DNA from: Frateuria_A sp049727805
GTDB lineage: Bacteria > Pseudomonadota > Gammaproteobacteria > Xanthomonadales > Rhodanobacteraceae
NCBI RefSeq assembly: GCF_049727805.1
Contig: NZ_JBCNYA010000022.1
Coordinates: forward strand, 1 to 64,000
Length of the DNA stretch: 64,000 nt
Reading direction: 5' to 3'
Shown here one piece after another: positions 8,336 to 16,107 of this stretch. The notes beneath the pieces are model-generated. The model ran no database searches. It saw only the letters and a list, made by a program, of their open reading frames with translations, and had not been told where the DNA came from. How positions within the stretch are numbered: the stretch's first letter is position 1; each line of letters begins with the position of its first letter. Both the position numbers and the translations under genes were made by a program.

Positions 8336-9430
8336 CTAGATCACCACGAGTTCTGCATGAAGCGCGCCAGCCTGCTTGAGCGCCTGCAGGATCGAGATCA
8401 GGTCGCTGGGCGCGGCGCCCACCTGGTTCACCGCGCGCACGATGGTGTCCAGGCTCACGCCGGGGCCGAACTTGAACATGTGCGCGCCGTCCTCGCTGAC
8501 CTGCACGTCGGAGCTGGGCACCACCGCGGTCTGGCCGCGCGAGAACGGCTGCGGCTGGCTGACCAGCGGCTGTTCGCTGATGGTCACCTGGATCGCGCCA
8601 TGCGCCACCGCAGCGGCCGTCACCTTGACGTCCGAGCCGATCACCACGGTGCCGGTGCGCGAGTTGACCACCACGCGCGCCGGCGCGTCGCCCGGGGTAA
8701 CGTCTAGCTGCTGGACCATGCCCAGCCAGGCGACCTTCTGCCCCGGATCCTGCGGGCCGCGCACGCTCACCGTGCCGCCGTCGACTGGTTGAGCAGTGCC
8801 GGCGCCGAACGCCGCGTTGATCGCCTGCGCGATGCGCGCGGCGGTGGTGAAGTCGGGCGTGTTGAGGTTGAGCATCAGGTCGCCGGCGTTGCCGAACGCG
8901 CTGGGCACGCTGCGCTCGACCGAGGCGCCGTTGGGGATGCGGCCACTGGCGGAAATGTTCACCTGCACGCTGGAGCCGCTCTTGCCCTGCGCGCTGACGC
9001 CGCCGACCACCACGCTGCCCTGGGCAATCGCGTAGACGTTGCCGTCGGCGCCGCGCAGCGGCGACATCAGCAGCTCGCCGCCGCGCAGGCTCTTGGCGTT
9101 GCCGATCGAGGCGACGGTGACGTCGATCGTCTGGCCGGGCTTGGCGAAGGGCGGCAGTTCGGCGGTGATGGTCACGGCCGCGGCGTTCTTCAGCTGCGGG
9201 CGCGCGTTCGGCGGCACGGTGATGCCGAACTGCTGGAGCATGTTCTCCAGGCTCTGCGTGGTGAACGGGGCCTGGGTGGTCTGGTCGCCGCTTCCATCGA
9301 GGCCGACGACCAGGCCGTAGCCGATAAGCTGGTTGGAGCGCACACCGCCGACGGAGGCGAGGTCGCGGATCTTGTCGGCGTGGACAGGAGCGGCCAGCAG
9401 GCAGAGCGCGATCCCCAAGGCAAGCCACAC
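8336..9430 (-). CDS. flgI: Flagellar P-ring protein FlgI
   Basis: The mature protein is clear: Asp-Lys-Ile-Arg-Asp-Leu-Ala opens it, and the conserved Asn-Gln-Leu-Ile-Gly-Tyr-Gly-Leu-Val-Val-Gly-Leu follows. It forms the periplasmic P-ring around the rod. The start is uncertain. A GTG at 9430 has GGGAG a few bases before it and gives 364 residues, the usual length, with a signal sequence (Leu-rich, cleaved after Val-His-Ala) that lacks the normal basic N-region. An ATG at 9646 overlaps the flgH stop (TGATG) but adds 72 residues, most of them encoded by a family A repeat pair. The insertion seems to have split the original start from the signal core. Confidence 0.9.
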   Translation of the reverse strand: MWLALGIALCLLAAPVHADKIRDLASVGGVRSNQLIGYGLVVGLDGSGDQTTQAPFTTQSLENMLQQFGITVPPNARPQLKNAAAVTITAELPPFAKPGQTIDVTVASIGNAKSLRGGELLMSPLRGADGNVYAIAQGSVVVGGVSAQGKSGSSVQVNISASGRIPNGASVERSVPSAFGNAGDLMLNLNTPDFTTAARIAQAINAAFGAGTAQPVDGGTVSVRGPQDPGQKVAWLGMVQQLDVTPGDAPARVVVNSRTGTVVIGSDVKVTAAAVAHGAIQVTISEQPLVSQPQPFSRGQTAVVPSSDVQVSEDGAHMFKFGPGVSLDTIVRAVNQVGAAPSDLISILQALKQAGALHAELVVI

Positions 9431-9433
9431 ACC

Positions 9434-9613
9434 AGCTCCCTCTCCCTCTTTCCTAATCAAGGATGGGGGAGAGCGTTGGGGTGAGGGGCCACTCTTGCGG
9501 AAAAGGTTGTGCAGGCGGTGTTGGAAAGAAGCAAAAGCAGAGCGCGTCCGACGAGCGCCACTCGCGACAATCGTCCCCTCACCCCAGCCCTCTCCCCGGA
9601 GGGGAGAGGGAGC
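9434..9613. repeat. Family A repeat pair in the flgI 5' region
   Basis: A minus-oriented copy (about 9434-9485) and a plus-oriented copy (about 9570-9613) face each other with about 85 bases between them, the layout of a REPIN. The plus copy contains CCTCACCCCAGCCC followed by CTCTCCCCGGAGGGGAGAG. The pair lies in frame between the ATG coupled to flgH and the flgI signal sequence. Confidence 0.8.
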
Positions 9614-9645
9614 AGTGCGCGCGGGGTTGGAGTTCATGGCGTTCA

Positions 9646-10323
9646 TCAGAACGGCATCCATTTCGAGTTGAAAAAGCGCGACAGCCACCCTCGCGTGTTC
9701 GCGTCGGCCAGCGTGCCGCGGCCGGTGTAGCTGATGCGCGCGTCGGCGACGCGGGTCGAGGGCACCGAGTTGTCCGGGCTGATGTCCTGCGGGCGCACGA
9801 TGCCGGAGATGCGCACCAGTTCCTGGCCCTGGTTGATGGTCAGCCACTTCTCGCCGCGGATGATCAGGTTGCCGTTGGACAGCCGCTCGGCCACGGTGAC
9901 GGTGATCGAGCCGGTCAACTGGTTGGATTGGCTGGACGAGCCGTTGCCGTCGAAGGTGCGTTCGCCGTCCAGGCCCAGGCTGGCCGAGTTGCCGTTGATC
10001 GTGAGCCCCTTGCCCAGGATGGTCGGCGCGGCGAGGTCGGCCTTGTCTTTCTTGCTGGTGCTGGTGCTGGCCTTCTTGCTGGCCTGGGTGCTTTCCACCA
10101 GCGCGATGGTGAGGATGTCGCCCACCCGATGCGCACGCGCGTCGGAGAACAGCTCCATGTTCTGGTTGTCGTGGTAGATCGAGCCGTCGGCCGGTGCCGC
10201 GGCGACCGGCGGCTGCATCGGCGGGGTCGGCGCCCACTGGCCGTCGTCGCGCGCGGGCATGGCCATGCAGCCGGCAAGCAGCGACAGCGCGAGGGCAGCG
10301 GTGGAAAGGCGGAGCAGGGACAT
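9646..10323 (-). CDS. flgH: Flagellar L-ring lipoprotein FlgH
   Basis: A 225-residue outer-membrane lipoprotein. The signal peptide ends in the lipobox Leu-Leu-Ala-Gly-Cys with the lipidated Cys at residue 19. FlgH features follow: Ser-Ile-Tyr near residue 49, Arg-Val-Gly-Asp-Ile-Leu-Thr near 71, and a C-terminal Tyr-Thr-Gly-Arg-Gly. It forms the outer-membrane bushing of the rod. A Lys/Ser/Thr-rich patch around residues 85-100 is low complexity. It is 12 bases from flgG, and its stop overlaps a possible flgI start. Confidence 0.95.
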   Translation of the reverse strand: MSLLRLSTAALALSLLAGCMAMPARDDGQWAPTPPMQPPVAAAPADGSIYHDNQNMELFSDARAHRVGDILTIALVESTQASKKASTSTSKKDKADLAAPTILGKGLTINGNSASLGLDGERTFDGNGSSSQSNQLTGSITVTVAERLSNGNLIIRGEKWLTINQGQELVRISGIVRPQDISPDNSVPSTRVADARISYTGRGTLADANTRGWLSRFFNSKWMPF

Positions 10324-10335
10324 GACGGCTTGTGC

Positions 10336-11121
10336 TCAGGTCTTGTTGGTGAGGAACTGCAGCATCTGGTCGGCGGCGGAGATGGCCTTGGAGTTCATCT
10401 CGTAGGTGCGCTGCGTCTCGATCATGTCGACCATCTGCTCGACCACGTTGACGTTGGAGGACTCCAGCGCGCCCTGCGCCAGCGTGCCCAGACCATTGAG
10501 GCCCGGCTGGCCGATCTGCGGCGAACCGCTCGAGGCGGTTTCCAGGTAGAGGTTGTCGCCGTTGGGCTGCAGGCCCGCGGGATTGATGAAGTCGGCCAGT
10601 TGCACGGTGCCCACCTGCTGCGGCGCGGCCTGGCCCGGCAGCGTGATGCTGACCGTGCCGTCGCTGCCGATGGTGATCGACTGCGCGTTGGCGGGAATGG
10701 TGATCGCCGGGTCCACCGCGTAGCCGTTGGCGGTGACCACCTGGCCGTTCTGGTCCATGTGCAGCGAGCCGTCGCGGGTGTAGGCGATGGAGCCGTCGGG
10801 CATGGTCACCTGCAGGAAGCCACGGCCCTGGATCGCCAGGTCCAGCGAGTTGCCGGTCTGCTCGATGTTGCCCTGGGTGAACAGCTTCTCGTTGCCTACC
10901 ACGCGCACGCCGGTGCCCAGCATCAGGCCGGACGGCGCGTTGGTCTGCTCGGTGGTCTGCCCGCCGGGCTGGCGCAGGTTCTGGTAGACCAGGTCCTGGA
11001 ACGAGGCGCGCGAGCTCTTGAAGCCGGTGGTGTTGGCGTTGGCGAGGTTGTGCGAGACCACGTCCATGCGCGTCTGCTGCGCATCCAGACCGGTCTTGGC
11101 GACCCACAGGGAAGAGAACAT
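10336..11121 (-). CDS. flgG: Distal rod protein FlgG
   Basis: A 261-residue axial protein. The N-terminal motif Ser-His-Asn-Leu-Ala-Asn-Ala-Asn-Thr-Thr-Gly-Phe-Lys and the C-terminal Ser-Asn-Val-Asn-Val-Val-Glu-Gln-Met-Val-Asp-Met-Ile are nearly invariant in FlgG. It builds the distal rod through the P and L rings. The length is the family standard. It is 16 bases downstream of flgF in the flgBCDEFGH order. Confidence 0.97.
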   Translation of the reverse strand: MFSSLWVAKTGLDAQQTRMDVVSHNLANANTTGFKSSRASFQDLVYQNLRQPGGQTTEQTNAPSGLMLGTGVRVVGNEKLFTQGNIEQTGNSLDLAIQGRGFLQVTMPDGSIAYTRDGSLHMDQNGQVVTANGYAVDPAITIPANAQSITIGSDGTVSITLPGQAAPQQVGTVQLADFINPAGLQPNGDNLYLETASSGSPQIGQPGLNGLGTLAQGALESSNVNVVEQMVDMIETQRTYEMNSKAISAADQMLQFLTNKT

Positions 11122-11137
11122 GGTTGTCTCCTGAAAC

Positions 11138-11878
11138 TTAGGTGAGCGAGAGCAGGCGGGTCGCCGACTGCGCGTTGTCGTCGGCGTTCTTGATCGCCTT
11201 GACCTGGAGTTCGTACTGGCGCGAAAGCTCGATCATCTGCACCAGCGTCTGCGACGGATTGACGTTGCTGGACTCCAGCACGCCGGACTTCAGGCCCACC
11301 GCCGGGTCGGCCTGCGCCGGGGCGCCGCCAGCCAAGTGCATCAGGCCGTCGCTCCCCAGCGCGAGCTGATTTGGCGGCGGGTTGACCAGCTTGATGCGGC
11401 CGACCGTGGCAAGCGTTTCCGGGCCCTGGCCCGTCGGCACCACGGAAACCGTGCCGTCGTTGCCGATGCTCACCTGGGTGGCCGGCGGCAGGCTGATCGG
11501 GCCGCTGTCGCCCATCACCAGGTTGCCGCGCGCATCGGTGAGCAGGCCGTCGGGCGTGAGCTGCAGGTTGCCGGCGCGCGTGTAGGCCTCGCTGCCGTCG
11601 GCCGCCTGCACCGCGATCCAGCCATCGCCCTGCACGGCGACGTCCAGCTCGCGGCCGGTCTGGATCTCCGCGCCCGAGCGCAGGTCCACGCCCTCGCCCT
11701 GCGCCACGCCGTTGATCCGCGTGGCCATGCCGGGGCCCTGCACCGGCAGCGCCTGGAAGGCCGACATCTGCGCCTTGAAGCCGACCGTGTCGGCGTTGGC
11801 CAGGTTGTGCGCCACTTCCGTCTGCGCCCGCATCATCTGCGTGGCGCCGGTCATGGCGACGTAGAGCGAACGATCCAT
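11138..11878 (-). CDS. flgF: Proximal rod protein FlgF
   Basis: A 246-residue axial protein starting Met-Asp-Arg-Ser-Leu-Tyr-Val-Ala-Met-Thr-Gly-Ala, characteristic of FlgF, with the motif Ala-His-Asn-Leu-Ala-Asn-Ala-Asp-Thr-Val-Gly-Phe-Lys near residues 23-35. The C-terminal coiled helix has Ser-Asn-Val-Asn-Pro. It forms part of the proximal rod and is exported without a cleaved signal by the flagellar type III system. It follows flgE by 21 bases. Confidence 0.96.
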   Translation of the reverse strand: MDRSLYVAMTGATQMMRAQTEVAHNLANADTVGFKAQMSAFQALPVQGPGMATRINGVAQGEGVDLRSGAEIQTGRELDVAVQGDGWIAVQAADGSEAYTRAGNLQLTPDGLLTDARGNLVMGDSGPISLPPATQVSIGNDGTVSVVPTGQGPETLATVGRIKLVNPPPNQLALGSDGLMHLAGGAPAQADPAVGLKSGVLESSNVNPSQTLVQMIELSRQYELQVKAIKNADDNAQSATRLLSLT

Positions 11879-11899
11879 GCGAGGCCTCGGGCGTCAGCG

Positions 11900-13120
11900 T
11901 CAGTTGCGGATGTTGATGATGGTTTGCGTGAGCTTGTCGTCGGTGGAGATCACCTGCGCGTTCGCCTGGTAGTTGCGCTGCGCCTTGATCATGTTCACCA
12001 GCTGCGCGGTGAGGTCGGCGGTGTTGGAGGCTTCCAACGCGCCGGACTGCACGCCACCGAAGGTGCCCTGCCCGGCCGCGCCCATCACCGGCGCGCCCGA
12101 ATCGAACGAAGCCGCCCAACTGGTGTTGTCCAGCTGCCGCAGGCCCTGCAGGTTGCTGAAGTTGGCCAGCGCGAGCTGGCCCAGCGGCACCGACTGGCCG
12201 TTGGAATACTTGGCCTGCACCACGCCTTCGCTGGACACGTCGATGCTCGAGAGCGTGCCGCTCGGGTAGCCGTCCGGATCCACCGCGTTGAGGCTGTAGC
12301 TGTTGCCGAACTGCGTGGCCTTGGACAGGTCGATCGACAGTGCCATCGGGTCGGCACCCGGGCTGACCGACAGCGCGCCGAAGTTGAGCTTGCCGCCCGC
12401 CGGTGTGGCCAGCGCGCCGCTGCTGCTGAACGACACCGCCTGCGGCGCGCCGGCGGAGACGCCGTCGACGTACAGGTAGGCGTTCCAGGTATTGGCGGCC
12501 GCGTCCTTGACGAAGTAGACCGTGCCGTTGTGGGTGGCGCCCAGCGAGTCGTACGCGGTGAACGGCGTGGCCTGGGTGTAGCTCAACGCGTCGGTGGGGC
12601 TGAACGGCGTGGTGGTCGGCGGCGTCGCGTCGGAGGGCAGGTTCAGCGACATCGCCACGTTGGCGGTCGCCTTGGCCGCGCTCTGCGCGTCGGTCAGCTT
12701 GAGGTCGGTGAGGCGGCTGGTGTCGAAGCCGCTGGCGGTGGGTGCGTACACCTGCAGGTGCTGCCCGCTGGCGTTGACCACGTTGCCGCTGGAATCCTGG
12801 TGGAAGGCGCCGGCGCGGGTGTAGGAGTAGCCCTTGCCGTCGCGCATGGTGAAGAAGCCGTCGCCGCTGATGGCGAAGTCCAGGCTGTTACCGGTGTTCT
12901 CCACGTTGCCCGCGCCGAACTGCTGCGACACGTCGGCCAGGCGCACGCCGCTGCCGATGGCGGTGGCCGAAAGGTTGCGGCCGGCCGAGTTGAACAGCTC
13001 GGCGAACTCGGCACGCGAGCCCTTGAAGCCAGCGGTGCCGGTGTTGGCGATGTTGTTGGCGGTGACCTCGAGGTCCTTGGACGCCGCATTCAGGCCGCTC
13101 AGCGCGATATTGAAAGCCAT
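11900..13120 (-). CDS. flgE: Flagellar hook protein FlgE
   Basis: A 406-residue hook subunit. The N-terminus has Ala-Leu-Ser-Gly-Leu-Asn-Ala-Ala and Ala-Asn-Asn-Ile-Ala-Asn-Thr-Gly-Thr-Ala-Gly-Phe-Lys, and the C-terminus the Gln-Arg-Asn-Tyr-Gln-Ala-Asn-Ala-Gln-Val motif. The middle holds the D1/D2 hook domains. It forms the flexible joint outside the outer membrane. It lies 46 bases after flgD, whose product caps the growing hook. Confidence 0.97.
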   Translation of the reverse strand: MAFNIALSGLNAASKDLEVTANNIANTGTAGFKGSRAEFAELFNSAGRNLSATAIGSGVRLADVSQQFGAGNVENTGNSLDFAISGDGFFTMRDGKGYSYTRAGAFHQDSSGNVVNASGQHLQVYAPTASGFDTSRLTDLKLTDAQSAAKATANVAMSLNLPSDATPPTTTPFSPTDALSYTQATPFTAYDSLGATHNGTVYFVKDAAANTWNAYLYVDGVSAGAPQAVSFSSSGALATPAGGKLNFGALSVSPGADPMALSIDLSKATQFGNSYSLNAVDPDGYPSGTLSSIDVSSEGVVQAKYSNGQSVPLGQLALANFSNLQGLRQLDNTSWAASFDSGAPVMGAAGQGTFGGVQSGALEASNTADLTAQLVNMIKAQRNYQANAQVISTDDKLTQTIINIRN

Positions 13121-13166
13121 CGGTGTTTCCCCTGTACGGGTGTGGGTTCCGGTTGATGGATGTGGA

Positions 13167-13817
13167 TCAGTTGACGCGCGCGACCTGGCTCAGCAGCACG
13201 CCGCCGAAGCCGTCCACGTCCAGGTAGGCGCCGTCGGCGCCGGTCATGCCCACGCCGGCGACCTTGCCGGTGACGTAGGTCGCCACCGCGGTGTTGCCGA
13301 CCTGGGCGCTCAGGCCGTAGACGCCCGGCGGCAACGGTTCGCCGTCGTTGCCGGTGCCGTCCCAGTGGAAGTCGGTCAGGCCGGCGGTCTGCGTGCCCAG
13401 GTCGATCGTGCGCACCACGTCGCCGGCGCTGTCGGTGATCTTCACCAGCGTGTGGCCGCCGCCGTCGGGCACGTTGACGGCGCCGTCGAGCGCGCCGCCC
13501 TGCAGCTTGCCCGCGCCCGAAGGCACGGTGACGCTGCGGCCGACCATGCTGGAGGCCTGCAGCAACTGGTTGCCCTGCATCGACTGCGCGAGCGCGTCGA
13601 AGGAGGCCTGCAGGTTCTGCGTGGCCGACACCTGGTTGATCTGCGCCAGCTGGCTGACCATCTGCGAGGAATCCATCGGCTGGGTCGGATCCTGGTTGCG
13701 CATCTGCTGGATCAGCAGGCTCAGGAAATCCGCCTGGCTCAGCGTCTTGTTGTCCTTCTGCGCGGACTGCGCGGCGGCGCCGGCGGAACTGGAGGCATTG
13801 ACTGCGATATCGCTCAT
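13167..13817 (-). CDS. flgD: Hook-capping protein FlgD
   Basis: A 216-residue scaffold. The conserved FlgD block Phe-Leu-Ser-Leu-Leu-Ile-Gln-Gln-Met-Arg-Asn-Gln-Asp-Pro sits near residues 30-43, and the C-terminal half has the FlgD Tudor/Ig-like fold with Asp-Gly-Thr-Gly-Asn-Asp-Gly. FlgD caps the hook during assembly and is absent from the finished flagellum. It follows flgC by nine bases. Confidence 0.95.
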   Translation of the reverse strand: MSDIAVNASSSAGAAAQSAQKDNKTLSQADFLSLLIQQMRNQDPTQPMDSSQMVSQLAQINQVSATQNLQASFDALAQSMQGNQLLQASSMVGRSVTVPSGAGKLQGGALDGAVNVPDGGGHTLVKITDSAGDVVRTIDLGTQTAGLTDFHWDGTGNDGEPLPPGVYGLSAQVGNTAVATYVTGKVAGVGMTGADGAYLDVDGFGGVLLSQVARVN

Positions 13818-13826
13818 GACCGTTCC

Positions 13827-14249
13827 TTACTTCCCGAGATCCAGCGTCTTCTGCATCAGCTGGCGCGCGGTGTTCATCACTTCGACGCTGTTCTGGTAGG
13901 AGCGCGAGGCCGAGATCATGTTGACCAGCTCGTCCACCGGGTTGACGTTGCTCTGGTAGACGTAGCCGTCGGCATCGGCCAGCGGGTTGCCCGGCTCGTA
14001 GCGGCTGGTGATCGCGTTCGGGCTCTCGGTGACGCCGAGCACCTTGACGCCCTCGCTGCCGGCCTCGGCCGGCTTGCCGTCCAGGCCGTTGCGGATCGCC
14101 GCGAACAGCGGCTCCTTCGCGCGGTAGGCGGCCTGCGGCGTGCTCGCCACGCTGTCGGCGTTGGCCAGGTTGCTGGCCACGGTGTTGAGCCGGGTGGACT
14201 GCGCCGCCATGCCGGAGCCGGCGACGTTGAAAATGTTGAACAGCGACAT
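13827..14249 (-). CDS. flgC: Proximal rod protein FlgC
   Basis: A 140-residue rod protein starting Met-Ser-Leu-Phe-Asn-Ile-Phe. It has the motif Ala-Ser-Asn-Leu-Ala-Asn-Ala-Asp-Ser and a C-terminal Ser-Asn-Val-Asn-Pro-Val-Asp-Glu-Leu-Val-Asn-Met-Ile, both typical of FlgC. The ATG overlaps the flgB stop codon (TGATG), so translation is coupled. Sequence open upstream in this frame is the flgB shadow. Confidence 0.95.
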   Translation of the reverse strand: MSLFNIFNVAGSGMAAQSTRLNTVASNLANADSVASTPQAAYRAKEPLFAAIRNGLDGKPAEAGSEGVKVLGVTESPNAITSRYEPGNPLADADGYVYQSNVNPVDELVNMISASRSYQNSVEVMNTARQLMQKTLDLGK

Positions 14250-14653
14250 CAGCCCTGGCCTCCGGTGATGGCGGTCCGCAGCATGCGGATCTGCGCGGTG
14301 ATGAAGGCCAGGCTCGCCTGGTAGTGCACGCCGTTGGCGGCGAAGGCGGCCTGTTCCTGCTGCGCGTCGACGGTGTTGCCGTCCATGCTGGGCTGGGTCG
14401 GCACGCGGTAGGCGAGCGTGTCGCGCGCCTGGGCGACCGGATCGATCTGCCCCGGCGTGGGCGCGGCCAGCGGCAGGCTGCCGTCGCCGCTGCCGCCGGC
14501 GGCGGCCAGCGCCTTGCGGAAGTCGACGTCGCGGGCGAGGTAGCCGGGCGTGTCGGCGTTGGCCAGGTTGCTGGCCAGCACCTCGGTACGACGCTGCCAC
14601 AGCGCGAGCGCGCCGGTGTGCATGCCGAACAGGTTGTCGATGGGTTGGCTCAT
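14249..14653 (-). CDS. flgB: Proximal rod protein FlgB
   Basis: A 134-residue rod protein, first gene of the flgBCDEFGHIJ operon. Start Met-Ser-Gln-Pro-Ile-Asp was chosen because GGAGG lies eight bases upstream. The motif Ala-Ser-Asn-Leu-Ala-Asn-Ala-Asp-Thr-Pro-Gly-Tyr is the FlgB signature. A sigma-54 promoter lies about 45 bases upstream, giving middle-class control through RpoN and an enhancer-binding activator such as FleQ (the activator is inferred). Confidence 0.95.
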   Translation of the reverse strand: MSQPIDNLFGMHTGALALWQRRTEVLASNLANADTPGYLARDVDFRKALAAAGGSGDGSLPLAAPTPGQIDPVAQARDTLAYRVPTQPSMDGNTVDAQQEQAAFAANGVHYQASLAFITAQIRMLRTAITGGQG

Positions 14654-14696
14654 CGCTTGCCTCCGCGCGGGTCGAATCGTCCGCACGGAGCTGGAG

Positions 14697-14711
14697 GCAA
14701 GTTGTGTGCCA
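14697..14711 (-). promoter_or_regulatory. Sigma-54 (RpoN) promoter of flgB
   Basis: On the minus strand TGGCAC, five bases, TTGC matches the -24/-12 consensus exactly. The start of transcription would fall about 30 bases before the flgB ATG. Confidence 0.8.
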
Positions 14712-14796
14712 TGGGCGCGCGAAGCCGCGCCGTGGCTGGCTTTGCGGGGTGGAACGGTTTTCCGGCTGCACCCTGGAGTCGGTTTTCTGACGGGGT

Positions 14797-14860
14797 CGTA
14801 GGGTGGGCTTCAGCCCACCATCACGCCGCCGAAAGCGGTGGGCTGAAGCCGACCCTACGA
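14797..14860. repeat. Family C palindromic repeat, cheV/flgB gap
   Basis: Two facing copies of GGTGGGCTTCAGCCCACC (one with a mismatch) bounded by GTAGGG and CCCTAC make a long hairpin. The outer edge supplies the TAG stop of cheV. The element recurs at 35495-35510 and 40839-40860. It may act as a terminator between cheV and the flgB promoter region. Confidence 0.75.
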
Positions 14861-15784
14861 CGCCTCGTCATCCGGCAGCAGCTCGATCACCGCCTGGGCC
14901 AGCAGGTCGGGCTGGAACTTGGTGACGAAGCGGTCGGCGTTGACCTCGCGCACCATCGCCTCGTTGAACAGCCCGGAGAGCGAGCTGTGCAGCACCACCT
15001 TGAGCCGGCGCAGCGAAGGCGTCTCGCGGATCGCGCGGGTCAGCGCGTAGCCGTCCAGTTGCGGCATCTCGATGTCGGACACCACCAGGTTGACGCCTTC
15101 CTCCGGCGGCAGCGCGGCCAGCTCGTGCAGGCGGTCGAGCGCCTCGCGGCCGTCCTGCGCCACCACGCATTCGATGTTCATCTGCTTGAACAGACTGACC
15201 AGGCGGCGGCGCGCGATCAGCGAATCGTCCGCCACCAGCACCCGCCGCGGGCGCAGCGGATGGGCGCCGGCGGCGCGCTGCATCTGCGCCGAGAGTTCGT
15301 GCGGCGTGGCGTCGATGCTGGCCAGCACGTGCTCCACGTCGACCACCGCCACCAGCGCGCCATTGACGCGGGTGACTGCGTTCACCCGCGAGCCGAAGCC
15401 CAGCGCGGTGCTGGGCGCGACCAGCGACTCGCCCTCGCAATGCACCATGTGCGCGAGGTCGGAGACCAGGAAGCCCTGCACCGAGCGGCTGAACTCGGTG
15501 ACCATCAGGTGCGCGGACGGCTCGTCGATCAAGGGGGGATAGCCCAGCGCCGCGGCCAGGTCGATCACCGGGATGGTCTGCCCGCGGTAGTCGCAGCTGC
15601 CGGCGATCAGCGCGTGCGCGCCGGGCATGCGCTCCAGCGGCGGCCGACGCAGCACCTCGCGCACCTTGAATACGTTGATGCCGAACAACTGCGCGTCGCC
15701 CAGCCGGAACAGCAGCATCGCCACCCGGTTGTGCCCGGCCAGGCGGGTCTGGCGTTCGACGTTTTCCAGCAGGGCGCCGGCCAT
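14855..15784 (-). CDS. cheV: Chemotaxis coupling protein CheV
   Basis: A 309-residue protein: CheW-like domain at about residues 15-165, then a receiver domain at about 180-305 with acidic Asp186-Asp187 and phospho-acceptor Asp237 in Ser-Asp-Ile-Glu-Met-Pro. CheV couples chemoreceptors to CheA and buffers phosphoryl flow. A sigma-28 promoter lies upstream. The stop codon lies in a family C repeat. It is transcribed away from the chemoreceptor gene next door. Confidence 0.95.
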   Translation of the reverse strand: MAGALLENVERQTRLAGHNRVAMLLFRLGDAQLFGINVFKVREVLRRPPLERMPGAHALIAGSCDYRGQTIPVIDLAAALGYPPLIDEPSAHLMVTEFSRSVQGFLVSDLAHMVHCEGESLVAPSTALGFGSRVNAVTRVNGALVAVVDVEHVLASIDATPHELSAQMQRAAGAHPLRPRRVLVADDSLIARRRLVSLFKQMNIECVVAQDGREALDRLHELAALPPEEGVNLVVSDIEMPQLDGYALTRAIRETPSLRRLKVVLHSSLSGLFNEAMVREVNADRFVTKFQPDLLAQAVIELLPDDEAS

Positions 15785-15826
15785 GCGTTTCTCCTCGGGG
15801 ATCGGCGGGCCGCGGCCCGTCCCTGC

Positions 15827-15853
15827 ATATCGGCGGGGCGCTCCGGCGCTTGA
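15827..15853 (-). promoter_or_regulatory. Sigma-28 promoter of cheV
   Basis: On the minus strand TCAAGCGC, 11 bases, GCCGATAT. The -10 half matches seven of eight consensus positions and the -35 keeps the AAG core. It lies 43 bases before the cheV ATG. Confidence 0.7.
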
Positions 15854-15876
15854 GCCGGTTCGCTACGCGCTTGCGT

Positions 15877-16011
15877 CCTTCCCCCGCGAACGCGGGGGAA
15901 GGTGCCGACAGGCGGATGGGGGCGCTCTTGGGCGGGATGCCTGGACGGGCTTCTCGCAAGGCCTCCCCCATCCGCCCCTTCGGGCACCTTCCCCCGCAGG
16001 CGGGGGAAGGA
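15877..16011. repeat. Family B palindromic repeat doublet
   Basis: Two CCTTCCCCCG/CGGGGGAAGG hairpins in opposite orientation, flanked inward by GTGCCGACAGGCGGATGGGG and CCCCCATCCGCCCCTTCGGG. The spacer between them is almost the same as in the copies at 20370 and 41637. It lies between the divergent cheV and chemoreceptor promoters. Confidence 0.85.
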
Positions 16012-16047
16012 TCGGGAACGCCGCACGCTGGCACATGCGTTGCTTGT

Positions 16048-16074
16048 TCAAGTTTCGACGCATCCAGACGATGT
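16048..16074 (+). promoter_or_regulatory. Sigma-28 promoter of the chemoreceptor-flgA pair
   Basis: TCAAGTTT, 11 bases, GACGATGT. The -35 is identical to that of fliC, and the -10 retains the G-CGAT core. It lies 34 bases before the ATG at 16108. Confidence 0.7.
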
Positions 16075-16107
16075 CCTTCCCATTCATCCGCAGGAAACCG
16101 CATCTCC

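Noticed and set aside
9430..9646. ATG at 9646 as the flgI start
   Set aside because: It fits coupling to flgH but puts about 72 residues, mostly repeat-encoded, before the signal sequence. The GTG at 9430 gives the family length. The choice remains uncertain.
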